Of a stretch of 64,000 bases of DNA, positions 34,519 through 49,677 are shown one piece after another; the stretch's first letter is position 1, and every line of letters starts with the position of its first letter. The notes beneath the pieces were generated by a model. That model did not search any database. It saw only the letters and a list, made by a program, of their open reading frames with translations, and was not told the origin of the DNA. The position numbers and the translations under genes were made by a program. The DNA is from Isoetes taiwanensis (taxonomy: Eukaryota; Streptophyta; Lycopodiopsida; Isoetales; Isoetaceae), in assembly GCA_021234155.1 (NCBI GenBank), contig JAJEKV010000056.1, positions 4,015,330-4,079,329 on the forward strand, in the 5' to 3' direction.

Positions 34519-35037
34519 CTACAAAACAGTTAACAGGAAAATGTTTCTCTTTTGTATTACTCCGAAAACATGTACAACAGCAACATTTGCTGTATTTTTA
34601 CAAAAAAAGTGGGGTTCATCTTCCACAAACTCTAGAGAAACCTGTAAAGCTGAAGAAAAGGAAGGAAAAAAAAAAGGGAGGCCGGCTTCAACATGCAACA
34701 CAACTAGTTTCGAGATCAAAACCCAATGACCAGAGATCTTAACAAAGGTGAACTCAACATGAACCTTTTGCCGAACTGGAGCGTTCATAGCCCACTCGAA
34801 AAGCTCGGGCTCCACTCGAATGCCCATGTCCAAATACTGCACCAAAGCTTGTGCAGTTATAGAGTTATGAGTCTTTCTGTGATTCAGCACAGAAAGCTCA
34901 TTCTCTTCGACAGTGCATGAAGAATTTACACTGCCCTGAGACATATTATCTGAGTCTGAAGAGGAGGAGGATGGCGATGGAGAGGGATGGCGCCGGAATC
35001 TGAAGCGCTCACGAACTACTGCCTTCGATCTGGCCAT
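34519..35037 (-). CDS. Third, serine-rich Harbinger ORF
   Basis: Start chosen at MARSKAVVRERFRFRRHPSP (35037), which matches the basic start of the ORF in element 1; the frame is also open 15 codons further upstream. After a serine/aspartate-rich stretch comes VEENELSVLNHRKTHNSITA and ALVQYLDMGIRVEPELFEWA. The last third (VLISKLVVLHVEAGLPFFFP...) is hydrophobic and may be intronic or non-coding read-through. No known domain. Conserved position between the transposase and the SANT ORF in two elements suggests a real third gene. Function unknown. Confidence 0.42.
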   Translation of the reverse strand: MARSKAVVRERFRFRRHPSPSPSSSSSDSDNMSQGSVNSSCTVEENELSVLNHRKTHNSITAQALVQYLDMGIRVEPELFEWAMNAPVRQKVHVEFTFVKISGHWVLISKLVVLHVEAGLPFFFPSFSSALQVSLEFVEDEPHFFCKNTANVAVVHVFGVIQKRNIFLLTVL

Positions 35038-35452
35038 CTCCTCAAGAAACGTAGAATAGGAAAAGAATATGTTGGCACACAAATCGAGGTCATAATTTAT
35101 GGGAGTCTGCTATCTAATGGTACAGGACATAATTGTTTGAATGACATCTAAGGAAAAAGCCAACTGCCATGAAATCTAATGGTCCTAAAATCTAATGGTT
35201 TATATGCCCAATTCTGCACTTTGACTGGTCGACAACTTGCTGGCAACTTTCTATGTCAGACTACAATTTCCTGCCATTAACTGTTATAGACTAGAATGTT
35301 GCAATTCCAATGGGATTTGCATGAAAAAGACAATACAAGATCTAACAATAAAGAACAAAGAGTTAAAACCATAGCAATCTCTCTATCAATCATTACAGAA
35401 CCATTGCGAACTACCTTCAAAAATTACAAAGATTCTAAAAGTACCTTCAATT

Positions 35453-36718
35453 TCACTGTTTTGCAGCTGAAAGTTTTGCAATTTCGAGCAAAGTCTCTTT
35501 GATCATTTGGCAAATGCTCTGAGTCATGATAGCCATGGATTCTGCAATTTTCAGGCTATGAGAAGATCTCATTTTTTCCAGCTCTTTTACCAATTCAATT
35601 TTTCGCATGGAATCATCTTTCATGAACTCCAATTTCTTGTCTTCTGCTGTCCCAAACCGAGCTGCCATTTCACTGATTCCAGAAGCTATGTCCTCATCAA
35701 TAGCCAATCTGAATCTCTTCTTTGAAACTGGTTTACCTTCAACTCCAGGCTGCATACAAGCTGCTGATCTAGGACTTATCTCATGCAGGCCTTCTTTATC
35801 AGCAGAATTGGGAGTACTGTTTGAATTTCCACCATTTGTGTTCGGGCTTGAAGGTGTCTCAAGGGGTTCTGTGTTATTACATGGAGGGTCCGTGTTTGAA
35901 ATCTCAAATTGTTCTTCCTGGAATGCTGAATTGGTTCCAAAAGTTTCATAGAATGATTCTGGCATATAATTTTCCTGGTATGATGAATGCATCTCAGCAG
36001 CATGGAATGCTTCTTCCCCAAATGCACCATCATCCCCAGCACCAGGGAGATCTGTGTGATTAGTGCAACCTGTTCTCAATTCTTCCATCTTCTCATACCA
36101 CTGCCAAGAAGAAGGCTCGGCCCATGTTCTGTCTTCGGCATATTTCTCATCCTTGAATTTAGATTGTAGCTTGTCCCATTTATTCTTCAGCTGCCTCAAT
36201 TCAACTAAACCTGGCACTATGGGGGTGAGTCTTTCCAGAATTTCTTTCCATTGGGAATTGGAAAGATTGATGCTACCATTGTTATGTGCCTTGAATTCCA
36301 TTAGATGGTTCAATAATGCACAGATGGCTTCATCAGACCAATCCAATGGTGATTTACGCTTTGCTTTCGGGACCATTGAATCGGAATTTGGATCTACAAC
36401 TACTAATGCTTGGGACTTTCCAGAAGAAACTGAGTCTTGACTTACTTGCCCTGCCTCAAAGTTTGTCCTTCTAGCACAAACAACCAGGGAATCCGACCTG
36501 CTTCTAGTCCTCCTTGATTCTTTTGGAGCAGGAATTGCATGAATTACAGGGGCAGACACTGATCCGGTCATTTTCTTTGCCTTTCTTGGCTGAAATTCCT
36601 TTTCACGCCTTGGAGGAACGAAGGCCTTTGAATGATCTGAACCCTTGTCATGCTTACAAGTATAGGATCTAAGAAATCTGCAAGCAATGAAGATAATCAG
36701 TTTTATTATTTCTGGCAT
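35453..36718 (-). CDS. Myb/SANT-like Harbinger accessory protein
   Basis: 421 codons, uninterrupted, convergent with the transposase. A Myb/SANT-like DNA-binding domain lies near residues 128-225 (LDWSDEAICALLNHLMEF, INLSNSQWKEILERLTPI, LVELRQLKNKWDKLQSKF, EPSSWQWYEKMEEL). An acidic middle (DDGAFGEEAFHAAEMHSSYQ) and an Asn/Ser/Pro-rich linker follow, then a basic patch GKPVSKKRFRL and a C-terminal amphipathic helix (KLEFMKDDSMRKIELVKELE ... LLEIAKLSA). Family knowledge: the partner ORF of PIF/Harbinger aids transposase recruitment to DNA. The first 48 residues have a different character, and translation may start at MTGSVSAPVIHAIP instead. Confidence 0.82.
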   Translation of the reverse strand: MPEIIKLIIFIACRFLRSYTCKHDKGSDHSKAFVPPRREKEFQPRKAKKMTGSVSAPVIHAIPAPKESRRTRSRSDSLVVCARRTNFEAGQVSQDSVSSGKSQALVVVDPNSDSMVPKAKRKSPLDWSDEAICALLNHLMEFKAHNNGSINLSNSQWKEILERLTPIVPGLVELRQLKNKWDKLQSKFKDEKYAEDRTWAEPSSWQWYEKMEELRTGCTNHTDLPGAGDDGAFGEEAFHAAEMHSSYQENYMPESFYETFGTNSAFQEEQFEISNTDPPCNNTEPLETPSSPNTNGGNSNSTPNSADKEGLHEISPRSAACMQPGVEGKPVSKKRFRLAIDEDIASGISEMAARFGTAEDKKLEFMKDDSMRKIELVKELEKMRSSHSLKIAESMAIMTQSICQMIKETLLEIAKLSAAKQ

Positions 36719-37024
36719 CCAATCTTCATTACAAAAGGGAAATCGAATTATGCTGAAATGGAATGCGAGATTCCTAAATTCTAAGGTAGTACTGCATACC
36801 TCGACGACAATCGACCTTGCTCCGGTCGGATCGGTGCCAAGAAGCTCAGAGAACAGGGGAACAGAGATCTGTTACCGCTGGAACAGGGGAGATTCGTGGG
36901 AACAGAGAAATGCCATTTTAGCAAGCGAAAAACATTCCGGCAGGGGTTAAGCTTAACGGGCGGAAACCGATGGAAAACGGCCCGTCTGCCAGTTAAGCAA
37001 AAAAATGTCTCTCGGGGCATAAAA

Positions 37025-37053
37025 GGTGAGAGTGGGTTTTCCCCACTCTCACC
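37025..37053. repeat. Subterminal palindrome of Harbinger 2
   Basis: GGTGAGAGTGGG, five-base loop TTTTC, CCCACTCTCACC: a perfect 12-bp stem. Element 1 has the equivalent at 31233-31261 (GGTGAGAGTTGGG / CCCACTCTCACC). Confidence 0.7.
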
Positions 37054-37115
37054 TCCCTCTCGCATCTCTCATCACCTCTCATCATCTCTCATGCAAAAAA
37101 TTCAATCATGTGGGA

Positions 37116-39884
<2,769 letters not shown>

Positions 39885-39885
39885 T

Positions 39886-40070
39886 TCTTGGGATCATATT
39901 CCTCTTGCACATCAATGGCATAGGATCATGGTCTATGCCACCGTATTCTTCCCCCCTGGAACCCCCCAATCATTTTTATGCTTATTCACACTCTACTTGA
40001 GAAGGGAGACATTTTGGTGGCATAGACCATGGTCCTATGCCATTGATGTGCAAGAGAAATAGGATCACAA
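39886..40070. mobile_element. Foldback (MITE-like) element, copy 1
   Basis: The left arm (cctcttgcacatcaatggca ... atggtctatgccacc, about 39899-39941) is the inverted complement of the right arm (ggtggcatagaccatgg ... ttgatgtgcaagag, about 40017-40058). The centre contains TGGAACCCCCCAATCATTTTT. No coding capacity. Confidence 0.65.
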
Positions 40071-40119
40071 AAAAAAAAAACGAGATAGGAAAATATTCCC
40101 CTCTCAAGTACATATAGGT

Positions 40120-40230
40120 ATTAGGGGTGTTGGTTAGAGCACTCTTCAAAAAAAAATATTCTTCTTTTATGGAGATTCGAGTCCATGTATCAATGGGACT
40201 GACAACCATTGCAAATCATAGGGTATTTGA
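40120..40230 (+). mobile_element. tRNA-like SINE, copy 1
   Basis: GGGTGTTGGTTAGAGCACTC (box A-like) and GGAGATTCGAGTCCATG (box B-like) about 50 bp apart, then caatgggactgacaaccatt. A second copy is at 40645-40740. Confidence 0.55.
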
Positions 40231-40345
40231 TTACAAATACCACGCGGCCTCATTTCTAACTGTATTCGCACTGGTCATGCGCTAGTCATATGGGAGCCGT
40301 AAGATGGGCGAATCCGACGGCCGCATGGGGTGTTGGGCATGACGA
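40225..40345 (+). repeat. About 125-bp repeat, copy 1
   Basis: ttgattacaaata ... tcatatgggagccgtaag ... ccgcatggggtgttgggc. A diverged copy lies at 46751-46870 directly before the (CT)n of LINE F. Confidence 0.55.
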
Positions 40346-40424
40346 GTGCGAATAAGCATCAAAATGATTGGGGAAATGAATATGGTGGCATAAACCATGG
40401 TCGTACTCTCATTTTTGTTTTTTG

Positions 40425-40595
40425 ATCCTATTCCTCTTGCACATCAATGGCATAGGACCATGGTCTATGCCACGTATTCTCCCCCCTGAATCCCCCATTT
40501 TTTTATGATTATTCGCACTCTATTTGAAAAGAGAGACATTTCGGAGGCATAGATCATGGTCATATGCCATTGATTTGCAAGAGGAATAGGATCAC
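40425..40595. mobile_element. Foldback (MITE-like) element, copy 2
   Basis: Same inverted arms as 39886-40070 (cctcttgcacatcaatggca / ccattgatttgcaagagg) around a centre with GAATCCCCCATTTTTTTATG. Together with the following SINE it repeats the block of copy 1 about 530 bp away, so a block duplication is likely. Confidence 0.65.
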
Positions 40596-40644
40596 AAGAA
40601 AAAGAGAGGTAGGAAAATATCTCCCTTCTTAAGCATATATATAT

Positions 40645-40740
40645 ATGTATTAGGGGTGTTGGTTAGAGGACTCTTTAAAAAAAATTGTTTTTCTTTTATG
40701 GAGGTTCGAATTCGAGTCCCTGTATCAATGGGATTGAAAA
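40645..40740 (+). mobile_element. tRNA-like SINE, copy 2
   Basis: GGGTGTTGGTTAGAGGACTC and GGAGGTTCGAATTCGAGTCC; the box B region carries a small internal duplication (ttcgaattcgag). Confidence 0.55.
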
Positions 40741-40760
40741 CCATTTCAAATTATAAGGTA

Positions 40761-40788
40761 CTAGTAATGGTGCCCGGCGTTGCCGGGC
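40761..40788 (-). mobile_element. Helitron 3' terminus (minus strand)
   Basis: On the minus strand: hairpin GCCCGGC-AAC-GCCGGGC (40788-40772), then ACCATTA, then CTAG (40764-40761), followed by T. This fits the Helitron 3' rule of a short GC-rich hairpin about 8-12 bases before CTRR and insertion between A and T. The element would extend to higher coordinates. Its 5' TC end was not located and no RepHel protein was seen, so it is probably non-autonomous. Confidence 0.6.
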
Positions 40789-42654
40789 TTTAGCAACCAT
40801 TTGTCATGTTAGGGCATATAGAGTTCATAGGCGTGAAATATCAAACCCCTTGTATCCTCTTGTACTCAAATACATGTACTGCTTGTATGCCTTTCTATGT
40901 TCTAATTAGGAGAGAGGGGCGATATAAATAGACTATGTTTTCTAGTGAAAATGGTGCATAAAGTGGTTGTAATGATAACCAATAATCGTTATTCATAATA
41001 CGTAGAGACACACGTAGGTTCGAATATTGTTCTTTTTTAATCTTCGATTTTGACATTATGTGCCCTAACCCCATGCTTTTAACATATTTATGTTGATGTA
41101 GAGATATATAAGCAAGGACACGAAGTAACCTTAGCTGGAACCATCGAAACCAGAGTATGAACATCGTAAGGATGTAAAATGTACATCTTGTTATATTGTT
41201 TTGTAGTTGTCGCTAGACTCCATGTTTATTAATTTTTTTACATTTGAGTACTCGTGTCATTAAATGTCCATCCACGAAATGATAGCCTTACATTCGTTTC
41301 TAGTTTGTTGTAAAACATGTTGATGGTTATGCTTGTGCATTTAAACCATGGCATGTGCAAAAAGTTTCAAAATTAAATTGGAATTTGTTTGCAAACATGC
41401 ATGTTGAAGCATGTGGCAATTGGCAATTTGTGAGAACTGGCATTAAGCTTGGTAAAATATTGCCTGATTTCTACGTCAACATTTGGGAAGGAAGCAAAAT
41501 CGAGAAGGGTTATAACATGCATATTGAATTGCATCTTCTAAGGAAATCTCATGCCTCATTATAGGGAACATGGACAAAGGCTTTGACAAATGAGTTCTCA
41601 TTAATGGTCTAAAATTGTATATGTTGTTATTGAGTCATTAATGGTCTAAAATTGTATATGTTGTTATTGACATTGTGGATTGTTCATGTTGTTGTTGACA
41701 CTGTTTCTTTTAAGTCGTGTATATATCCTGTGAATATTTCTTGAAGAGGTTGTGAAATTGCATGAAGTACAAATCATCGCCACGGTCTAAGTTTGCCGAC
41801 ACAATCTAAGTTATCTTGTGAATATGTGTTGCGATTGTGAAGTTCCATCAAGCAAGGATCTATTGCCCAAACAATAAGTTTATTCAATAGACTTACCCTA
41901 AACATTACAACAACTTAAAATGACACTAATTGAGTTAATGTCAAAATAAGATTTGCAAAATTGCAATGGGAGTCTCTTGTTCTAGTCGTTTAAATTTGAA
42001 CCACTGCAATGGGTATTGTTTGCTCTCCAGTTAAGATTCTTGTTTGGAATTGTTGGTTTCCTCCTATATGCTCCCCTTGGAAACCTAAGTATACACAATG
42101 AATGGAGCGTATATTTCAGTCTTCTATGTGTCGCCATAACTACCTAAGCAGATTTAGAACTACGTTTAGGGTATGTGTTATCCATGCTCTTCCCCGTTTT
42201 CCCATCTGCAATTCCCTCTGAATCACAGACCTTCTGTCAGTTGTCCATGTTTTCCATAAGGAATCCCAAAGGATCTTTCAAATCAACAAACAGAAAATTG
42301 CCAACTACAGATATAAAAATCCTAATATGGCACGTTGTAAATAAGAAATAGAAAGTTACATTTGCAAGATCTGTCATTTCAGTCTGGCTTGTCCTAGTCC
42401 TGTGTGTTGAATGAGAAATGTTAAACTCAAATCAGCAGTCTAATTGTTTCCCTACCTCCCATGCAACTCAAGACATGGTATCTTCTTGTCTCAATCTGAC
42501 CAGAACGCAGCTTATAAAGCCACTTCTCTTTTGCAAAGAGAATGCTTCAAGAACCACAAAATCATAATATCGTGCCTGCAAATATATATATCAATAAGGT
42601 TGACATGCCAACTCATTGTTCATATGGAACAACAGTAAAACAAATAAGAGAGCA
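40789..42654. other. Probable Helitron interior or intergenic DNA
   Basis: AT-rich, no gene recognised. A 39-bp tandem duplication (attaatggtctaaaattg...) lies at 41600-41678. Confidence 0.4.
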
Positions 42655-43465
42655 GGTTCTATCTTGTAACTCATATTGTTGCAAGAGAATTCTGATCAGA
42701 AGCTAATAGAAGACGACTCTATCTTGTAACTCATTGTTGCAAGAGAATACTGATCAGAAGCTAACAGAACAAAATAGCATGTAAATAGGCGTAAAAGTTA
42801 ACAATGTCTGCATGTAAAGTTTGAATGCTTCAACCTAAAAGGAAAACTATTATATGCAAAAAGAGGAGACATGGTACCTGCTTAGCAGTGCATAAACACG
42901 ATAAACTCAAACTAAGCCAAATATGGAACAGATGTTTGGAAATACCACAATGCGATGAGTCAGGCATTATACCTGCTTGGCAGTGAATAGGCTCAACCAA
43001 AATGTGGGCCACACTTGTTTTTTTTCCATACTTGATTTTTGCCATGCTCAGCACCTAAAGTAGCTTTTGCGACCTCAAATAAATATGGAACAGATGTTGA
43101 AATTGAAAATATTACAATGCAGTGAGTGAGGCATTGTACCTGCTTGGTAGTGCATAGGCTCGACCAAAATATGGGCCACACTTGTTTTTTTGCCATACTT
43201 GATTTTTGCCATGCTCCACCCTTAAAGCCCTCATGTGGTTCCAGCATGTAGATATAATCTTCAAACTAAAGGCAAAAAGCACTTATCTTGTTTCTACATG
43301 ATTTCATCAAGCCCAAGCATGCAACAAATAAGAAAAATAACTTGCAAAGTAAAGGTGGAAGCAAATAACTGCATGTACCTCAGTAGATGTTTATTGAGCC
43401 AGTTATATACCTCCCATTTGGCCTCAGTAAATGCTTATTGAGCCAGTTATATACCTCCCATTTGG
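42655..43465. repeat. Three groups of tandem duplications
   Basis: A unit of about 60 bp (ctatcttgtaactcat...) occurs twice at 42659-42768. A unit of about 165 bp (aaatatggaacagatgtt ... gccatgctc) occurs twice at 42918-43215, each copy ending on the minus strand in a donor-like CAAGCAG/GTAC. A 41-bp unit (ttattgagccagttatatac...) occurs twice at 43390-43466. Confidence 0.55.
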
Positions 43466-44984
43466 CATGTTTGTTTTGACTATACATATAACTGTGCCTA
43501 ACACTTGTAGAAAGATCATTGGACATGCAAGAAGATATAGGTTAACATGTTTGATACCAAATAGTGTAGACATAGGGTCAAAAACCGAGAAGCAACAGAA
43601 GACAAAGAGGGAAAAATATGGACATCTTCTTCATGTGGTTACACCATTTGCAGCATGCCGCTTTGCTGCAAAATGATTGTTTCTTCTTACAATATGCCAC
43701 AAATAAATTGTACTCTGTCCTGTAATGTGTTGGCAATTTATGTTAGAGGTGCAAATAAAGCACAATGAAGCTACTGTATACAAAACAAAAACACTTACCT
43801 TAGTTGATTTTACCAAGTCCAAGCATGCACACTGTGCTATAAAAATAAAAAGAAAACATCATAGCAAAGATTGTGACAGGCCTCAGCAAGTGCCATCGGA
43901 AATAGTTATGTACCTCCCCTGCCAGTTTATTCTTCAAATATCTATTGTTTTGGATTGGGATTGCTTAATCCCCGCTGTCGCATCATAAGCATCAGAAGAA
44001 GGCAGATGAAGTACCCCAATATATGCCTTTCTCAGATTTTAATATGCATCTTTGGTACAGTGAGAAAACAATTAGTGTTGCAAAGAAAATTAAACATCTC
44101 AGAAAAAACAAATCAGATTTTACCAAAGAAAAAAATAGATAAAGGCATCAACTCTTATAATGTAAATGCAAAAAACACTGATCCTTCAGGCCTGTGATTA
44201 ACATGATGCAGATTACCATGGGTGCAGACATAAGTACGTACAACTGCATCACAAAGATGGAGAACACCTACTTATCTAAAAGGCTTACAATGTTAAGTGG
44301 AAGGAAAATACAGGTCTGCCTCATTTGCAAGCCGTTGTCTGCAAAGAACATGCACCTTTTCAGATATTACAATTCATGGTTGTGTCGAAGCCAAGAAAGA
44401 CATTGAAGCAAACTGGAGAATGTAAATCTGAGAATTTATATAAAAGTGTATATAACAGACATTACTTTCTTGATGGAGGAATATCTGTTACATCAAGTAG
44501 CTAGCATATAAGATCCTTGCTGCAATGAAAGTACACCTGGCAACAACTCTGTATATAGAATTTTTTATTTATCTACTCAATAAAAACCATGTACGACTAA
44601 TTCAGTTAGCCAAATAAGAATCAATCTTGTTTTCTAAAAGGTCTTTACACTTTAGATATTTTACCTTTAGAGTTGTTCTTCAAAAGGCTATTTGGATATG
44701 GGATTGGATTGATCAAATAAAAGATGAAGCTTAACATGCATGAAGGTAGAAAATTTACCTAGGAAAAGGGCTATTCTTTACGTCCTTTTTTCCCATATTT
44801 TCTCCATCGATCTGTTATCCAGAAGGTGCTAGAGGAACCTGGGAATTGGCTTGGAAACATAAAAATAGACATAAAAATAGAGGTGTTAAAACGAAAGAGG
44901 TCAAAACATTTTTGCTTGCCTAAATGCAGTGTCACTGCCCACAACACTACATTCTATAAAAGAAGTTCATCAGAATGGACTTAC
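43466..44984. other. No gene recognised; possible introns of a minus-strand gene
   Basis: AT-rich with scattered short frames. If the RCC1-like exon at 44985-45045 is real, downstream exons may lie here but I could not identify them. Confidence 0.3.
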
Positions 44985-45045
44985 ACAGAGATGTCCCCAA
45001 GCTGTCCAAATTTGGCAGCTCCCCATGATGCCAATGCCCCGGTAT
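44985..45045 (-). CDS. RCC1-repeat-like exon of a minus-strand gene
   Basis: On the minus strand an acceptor (TTGTTGCTGTAG) precedes ATACCGGGGCATTGGCATC, and the exon ends before a good donor GTAAGT. Translation, taking one base from the preceding exon, gives DTGALASWGAAKFGQLGDIS. The W-G-x-x-x-F-G-Q-L-G pattern is the hallmark of RCC1 repeats (seven-bladed propeller proteins such as RCC1 and UVR8). It covers only part of one repeat; other exons were not securely found. Identification rests on this short match. Confidence 0.4.
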
Positions 45046-46333
45046 CTACAGCAACAAAAGGCCTTCAGGATATCAATCATAAGAAATACAATCAAATAGT
45101 TAATCACCTAAGCTCTTACAAATATAGAAAGTGTTCCTTCAACCAGGATTACTGATTACGGTAAGATAGATGGCATGCATAACTCACAGAACATGATTAT
45201 CTTTATATCATAAGAGCGCCTTCAATAAGGGCAGATAAATTGAAGCTCATATGATCCCTAATCAAATCCGTAATGGCCGACTCAGATTATCCGGCATCCT
45301 TGAATTACCATTCAAGCACATAACAATTGGCACACGTCTCTATGGCAGATGCAATCAAGTTTCTCCGACGCACCATGTGGCAGTACTGCAAAGGCAAAAC
45401 TTCATAACGTGGAATATAGACAGATACATAAAATGTGGATGCAACCGCTAGAACCGAGATAACTTGTCACCAAATACTCTGTGTTTTCCTACGCCATCTC
45501 CCATGCAATATTCCTATATGCCTATAAAGAGAAGCAGATAGATGCACTCTCGCTAAAATACAGCTTGTTACAGCTGTTCAGCTGGTCTAGAGGAACTGAG
45601 AAATAAAGAAGCTTCAGACATTCTCATGCCTAAAGGTATTTCGACCAATGCATCTATACATTTGATATGAAAAATGGATACACATGAAGCTGGTAAAATT
45701 CCCTCCTCCAACAATCAGATCTTCCTGTAACCCTTCGGATGGAGCATCAGTGCATGTTTATGCCTAATTCATCTCCCTGCACGCTTCCACCATACCAATT
45801 TATTTGAGCATCTTCCCATGCCTATCAAGGTATGATCTTATCAGTCTTAAAGTCTAAAATTTCTCAGAGACACTGAAAAATATTAGACTTCAATGCTCGA
45901 AACTTAAAATAGTGCACTAACTATGCATGTGCCATGAGAAAGGAAAGAATCTTTTGCTCTCTATGCCCCCTTTAAAGAGCTTAATTTGATCTTCTATGTC
46001 AGCTTTTCTAACACTACTATCAGGAATTTTGGAGAAAATAAGAACTACTGAGTGGCTTTTACTCGCCACCAGTTGTATACATGCATATCAATCTGAAGAC
46101 GTACTTTAACATAACAGTTAAGGCAGTTAGAGACCTGAGAATAAAGCAGGTATGATGGAGCTAACTTGTTCTTCTTGGAACGAAAAGAATAAAAAATAAG
46201 CGTTTTTTCCAGAAGAAAATGCTCATGCTAAGTTATCTCCATCGTGCCTTTATTTTCATATACTGTTCTGGATGATATTGATAAGCGAATGAGAGTAATA
46301 ATTGCGATGAACCCACTAACCTGAAGGTCTTAC
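45046..46333. other. Possible large intron, no clear exon
   Basis: A stretch on the minus strand at about 45315-45393 is bounded by TTTGCAG and GTAATT, but its only open frame does not join in phase with the RCC1-like exon, so it is not called. Confidence 0.3.
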
Positions 46334-46481
46334 ACAACTCAGGGCACTTTCTTCTATGCTGATGAACGAAAGGGGGCCTATGAAGAGAGAGCTGAAGAAA
46401 GGTGCCATCGGAGGCGTCGTCTTCCTCTGGTACTTCCGGAATTGCGAGCGGACCTGGTGCACTTTTATCCATCTTTCGCAT
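46334..46481 (-). CDS. Candidate first exon of the minus-strand gene
   Basis: ATG at 46481 gives MRKMDKSAPGPLAIPEVPEE, then DDASDGTFLQLSLHRPPFVH and QHRRKCPEL, ending at a donor GTAAGA (46328-46333). Composition (Pro, acidic, no stops) fits an N-terminal exon. Its link to the RCC1-like exon 1.3 kb downstream is inference from strand and order only. Confidence 0.3.
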
Positions 46482-46750
46482 ACTATCACCTATCACCTAG
46501 TTAACCGAAGCGTGGTGTCCTCCATGCCGCTCTTCATGCTCAATATCGAGGATTTCGAAATCATACCAAAAGCCGACGGGCCCGATTTTTAGAAAACCAT
46601 ATGGCTAAGTTTCTACGGTTTTTGAAAACAGGTAAGTTTTCCGGCAAGTTTTCCGGCGACGAAAAATCCAAAAATCATAGAAAATCAACTTAAAAAAAAT
46701 TCAAAAAACTTTTTAGCCAAAACTGAAAATCCCAAATTAACAAGATTGAT

Positions 46751-46870
46751 TGATATGATTACAAATACAGCACGACCAATCATTTCTAAGTGTATTTGCA
46801 CTGGTTGCGCGCTGGCCATATGAGAGCCGTAGGATGGGCAAATCCGATGGCCACATGGGGTGTTGGGCGC
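46751..46870 (+). repeat. About 125-bp repeat, copy 2
   Basis: Diverged copy of 40225-40345 (gattacaaata ... catatgagagccgtagg ... cacatggggtgttgggcgc), immediately followed by the (CT)n that precedes LINE F. Confidence 0.55.
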
Positions 46871-46874
46871 AATG

Positions 46875-48651
<1,777 letters not shown>

Positions 48652-48701
48652 ATTCTCTCTCTCCCTCCCTCCCTCCCTCCCTCCCTCCCTCCCTCCCTCT
48701 C
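48652..48701 (+). repeat. (TC)n/(CCCT)n, tail of LINE F
   Basis: Starts as CTCTCTCT, changes to nine or so CCCT units, ends CTCTCT. Looks like a (CT)n tail that has evolved into a tetranucleotide repeat. Confidence 0.93.
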
Positions 48702-49677
48702 TGTTATGCCCAAAATATTTTGCAGACCATTGTTATATAATTTGCATGCATGTTTGTTGTGGGCTGACAATAGTAATTGGATGCGGGTGGTATTAAAATT
48801 ATATGGTCGCTTGTTTCCCTAGTATAAGTTAATGATGCACGTGGTAGATCTTAGACTAGGGTGCAACCAGATGTCATAATGGATAAACGTGGTTGCGGGA
48901 TTGCCTTAGCAGGGTAAAAGCATGTTAGGGTGTCCCTTAAAAAGTATTATTTAGTGACCAAAAAAGTACCTAAAAAGGTAGCCAGGACTGGTACTGGGTA
49001 CCTGTATAATATCTCAATATAAGGTATGTTTTAGAACTTTTTATATATATATTGATCTCCGATAGCATTATCTTTATCTTAACTTTTAATATTAACATGT
49101 CCTTGACTTTTATTTTGGATTTTTGTATTAGTTTTAGTGAAAAGAAAAATGAGAAAGTACCCAGTTCTGAAGTACCTAGTGTATGTACTTTTGCAGGTTC
49201 CAAAAGTGGTACACCCTAACATGCTTTTACCCAGCATTGTGAAAACAATGTAGTTAAAGGGCAAGTTTATTTAATGGGTGGAGCAACCCATTGAAGGTTG
49301 TTAAAACTTATAATGGTTTAAAATAACCAGTGGAATTAAAATTGGTGAGCACCCCTTAAACCGGGGATGCCACCAACGTGCTGCTGTTGCAGCGAAGATG
49401 GGTTGGCCTGGGGAAAACCTGGGCCGCCGGATCTGCTTCCGACAAGGCCGTGCTGCTGTCAATGTACTGCCACATGGCTCTGCCACGTTGGCAGGGGTTC
49501 CCATCAATTGGGATTAGGCGGCAGAACCAGGCAGGCCGGATTGTAGATAGCAGAATCCGGGGTCAGATGGGGCCGGAATTGGGGTCCGGCAGAATCACCT
49601 GCCCTTCTGGGGCAGTGCCACGTTGCTTAGCCATGATTGGCAGGGGCTCGGATAAGAAGGGGCCAGGCTGGGCTAGT
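48702..49677. other. Left flank of the Merlin element
   Basis: No gene recognised. 49400-49677 is GC-rich with several CCGGA/GGCCGG motifs resembling the sub-repeats of the Merlin TIR, perhaps an older related end. Confidence 0.4.

Noticed and set aside
40120-40740. tRNA genes at 40120 and 40645
   Set aside because: Only box A and box B are recognisable; long A/T-rich inserts replace the anticodon arm.
45315-45393. Second exon of the RCC1-like gene
   Set aside because: Splice-like borders exist, but the only open frame joins the RCC1-like exon out of phase and creates a stop.
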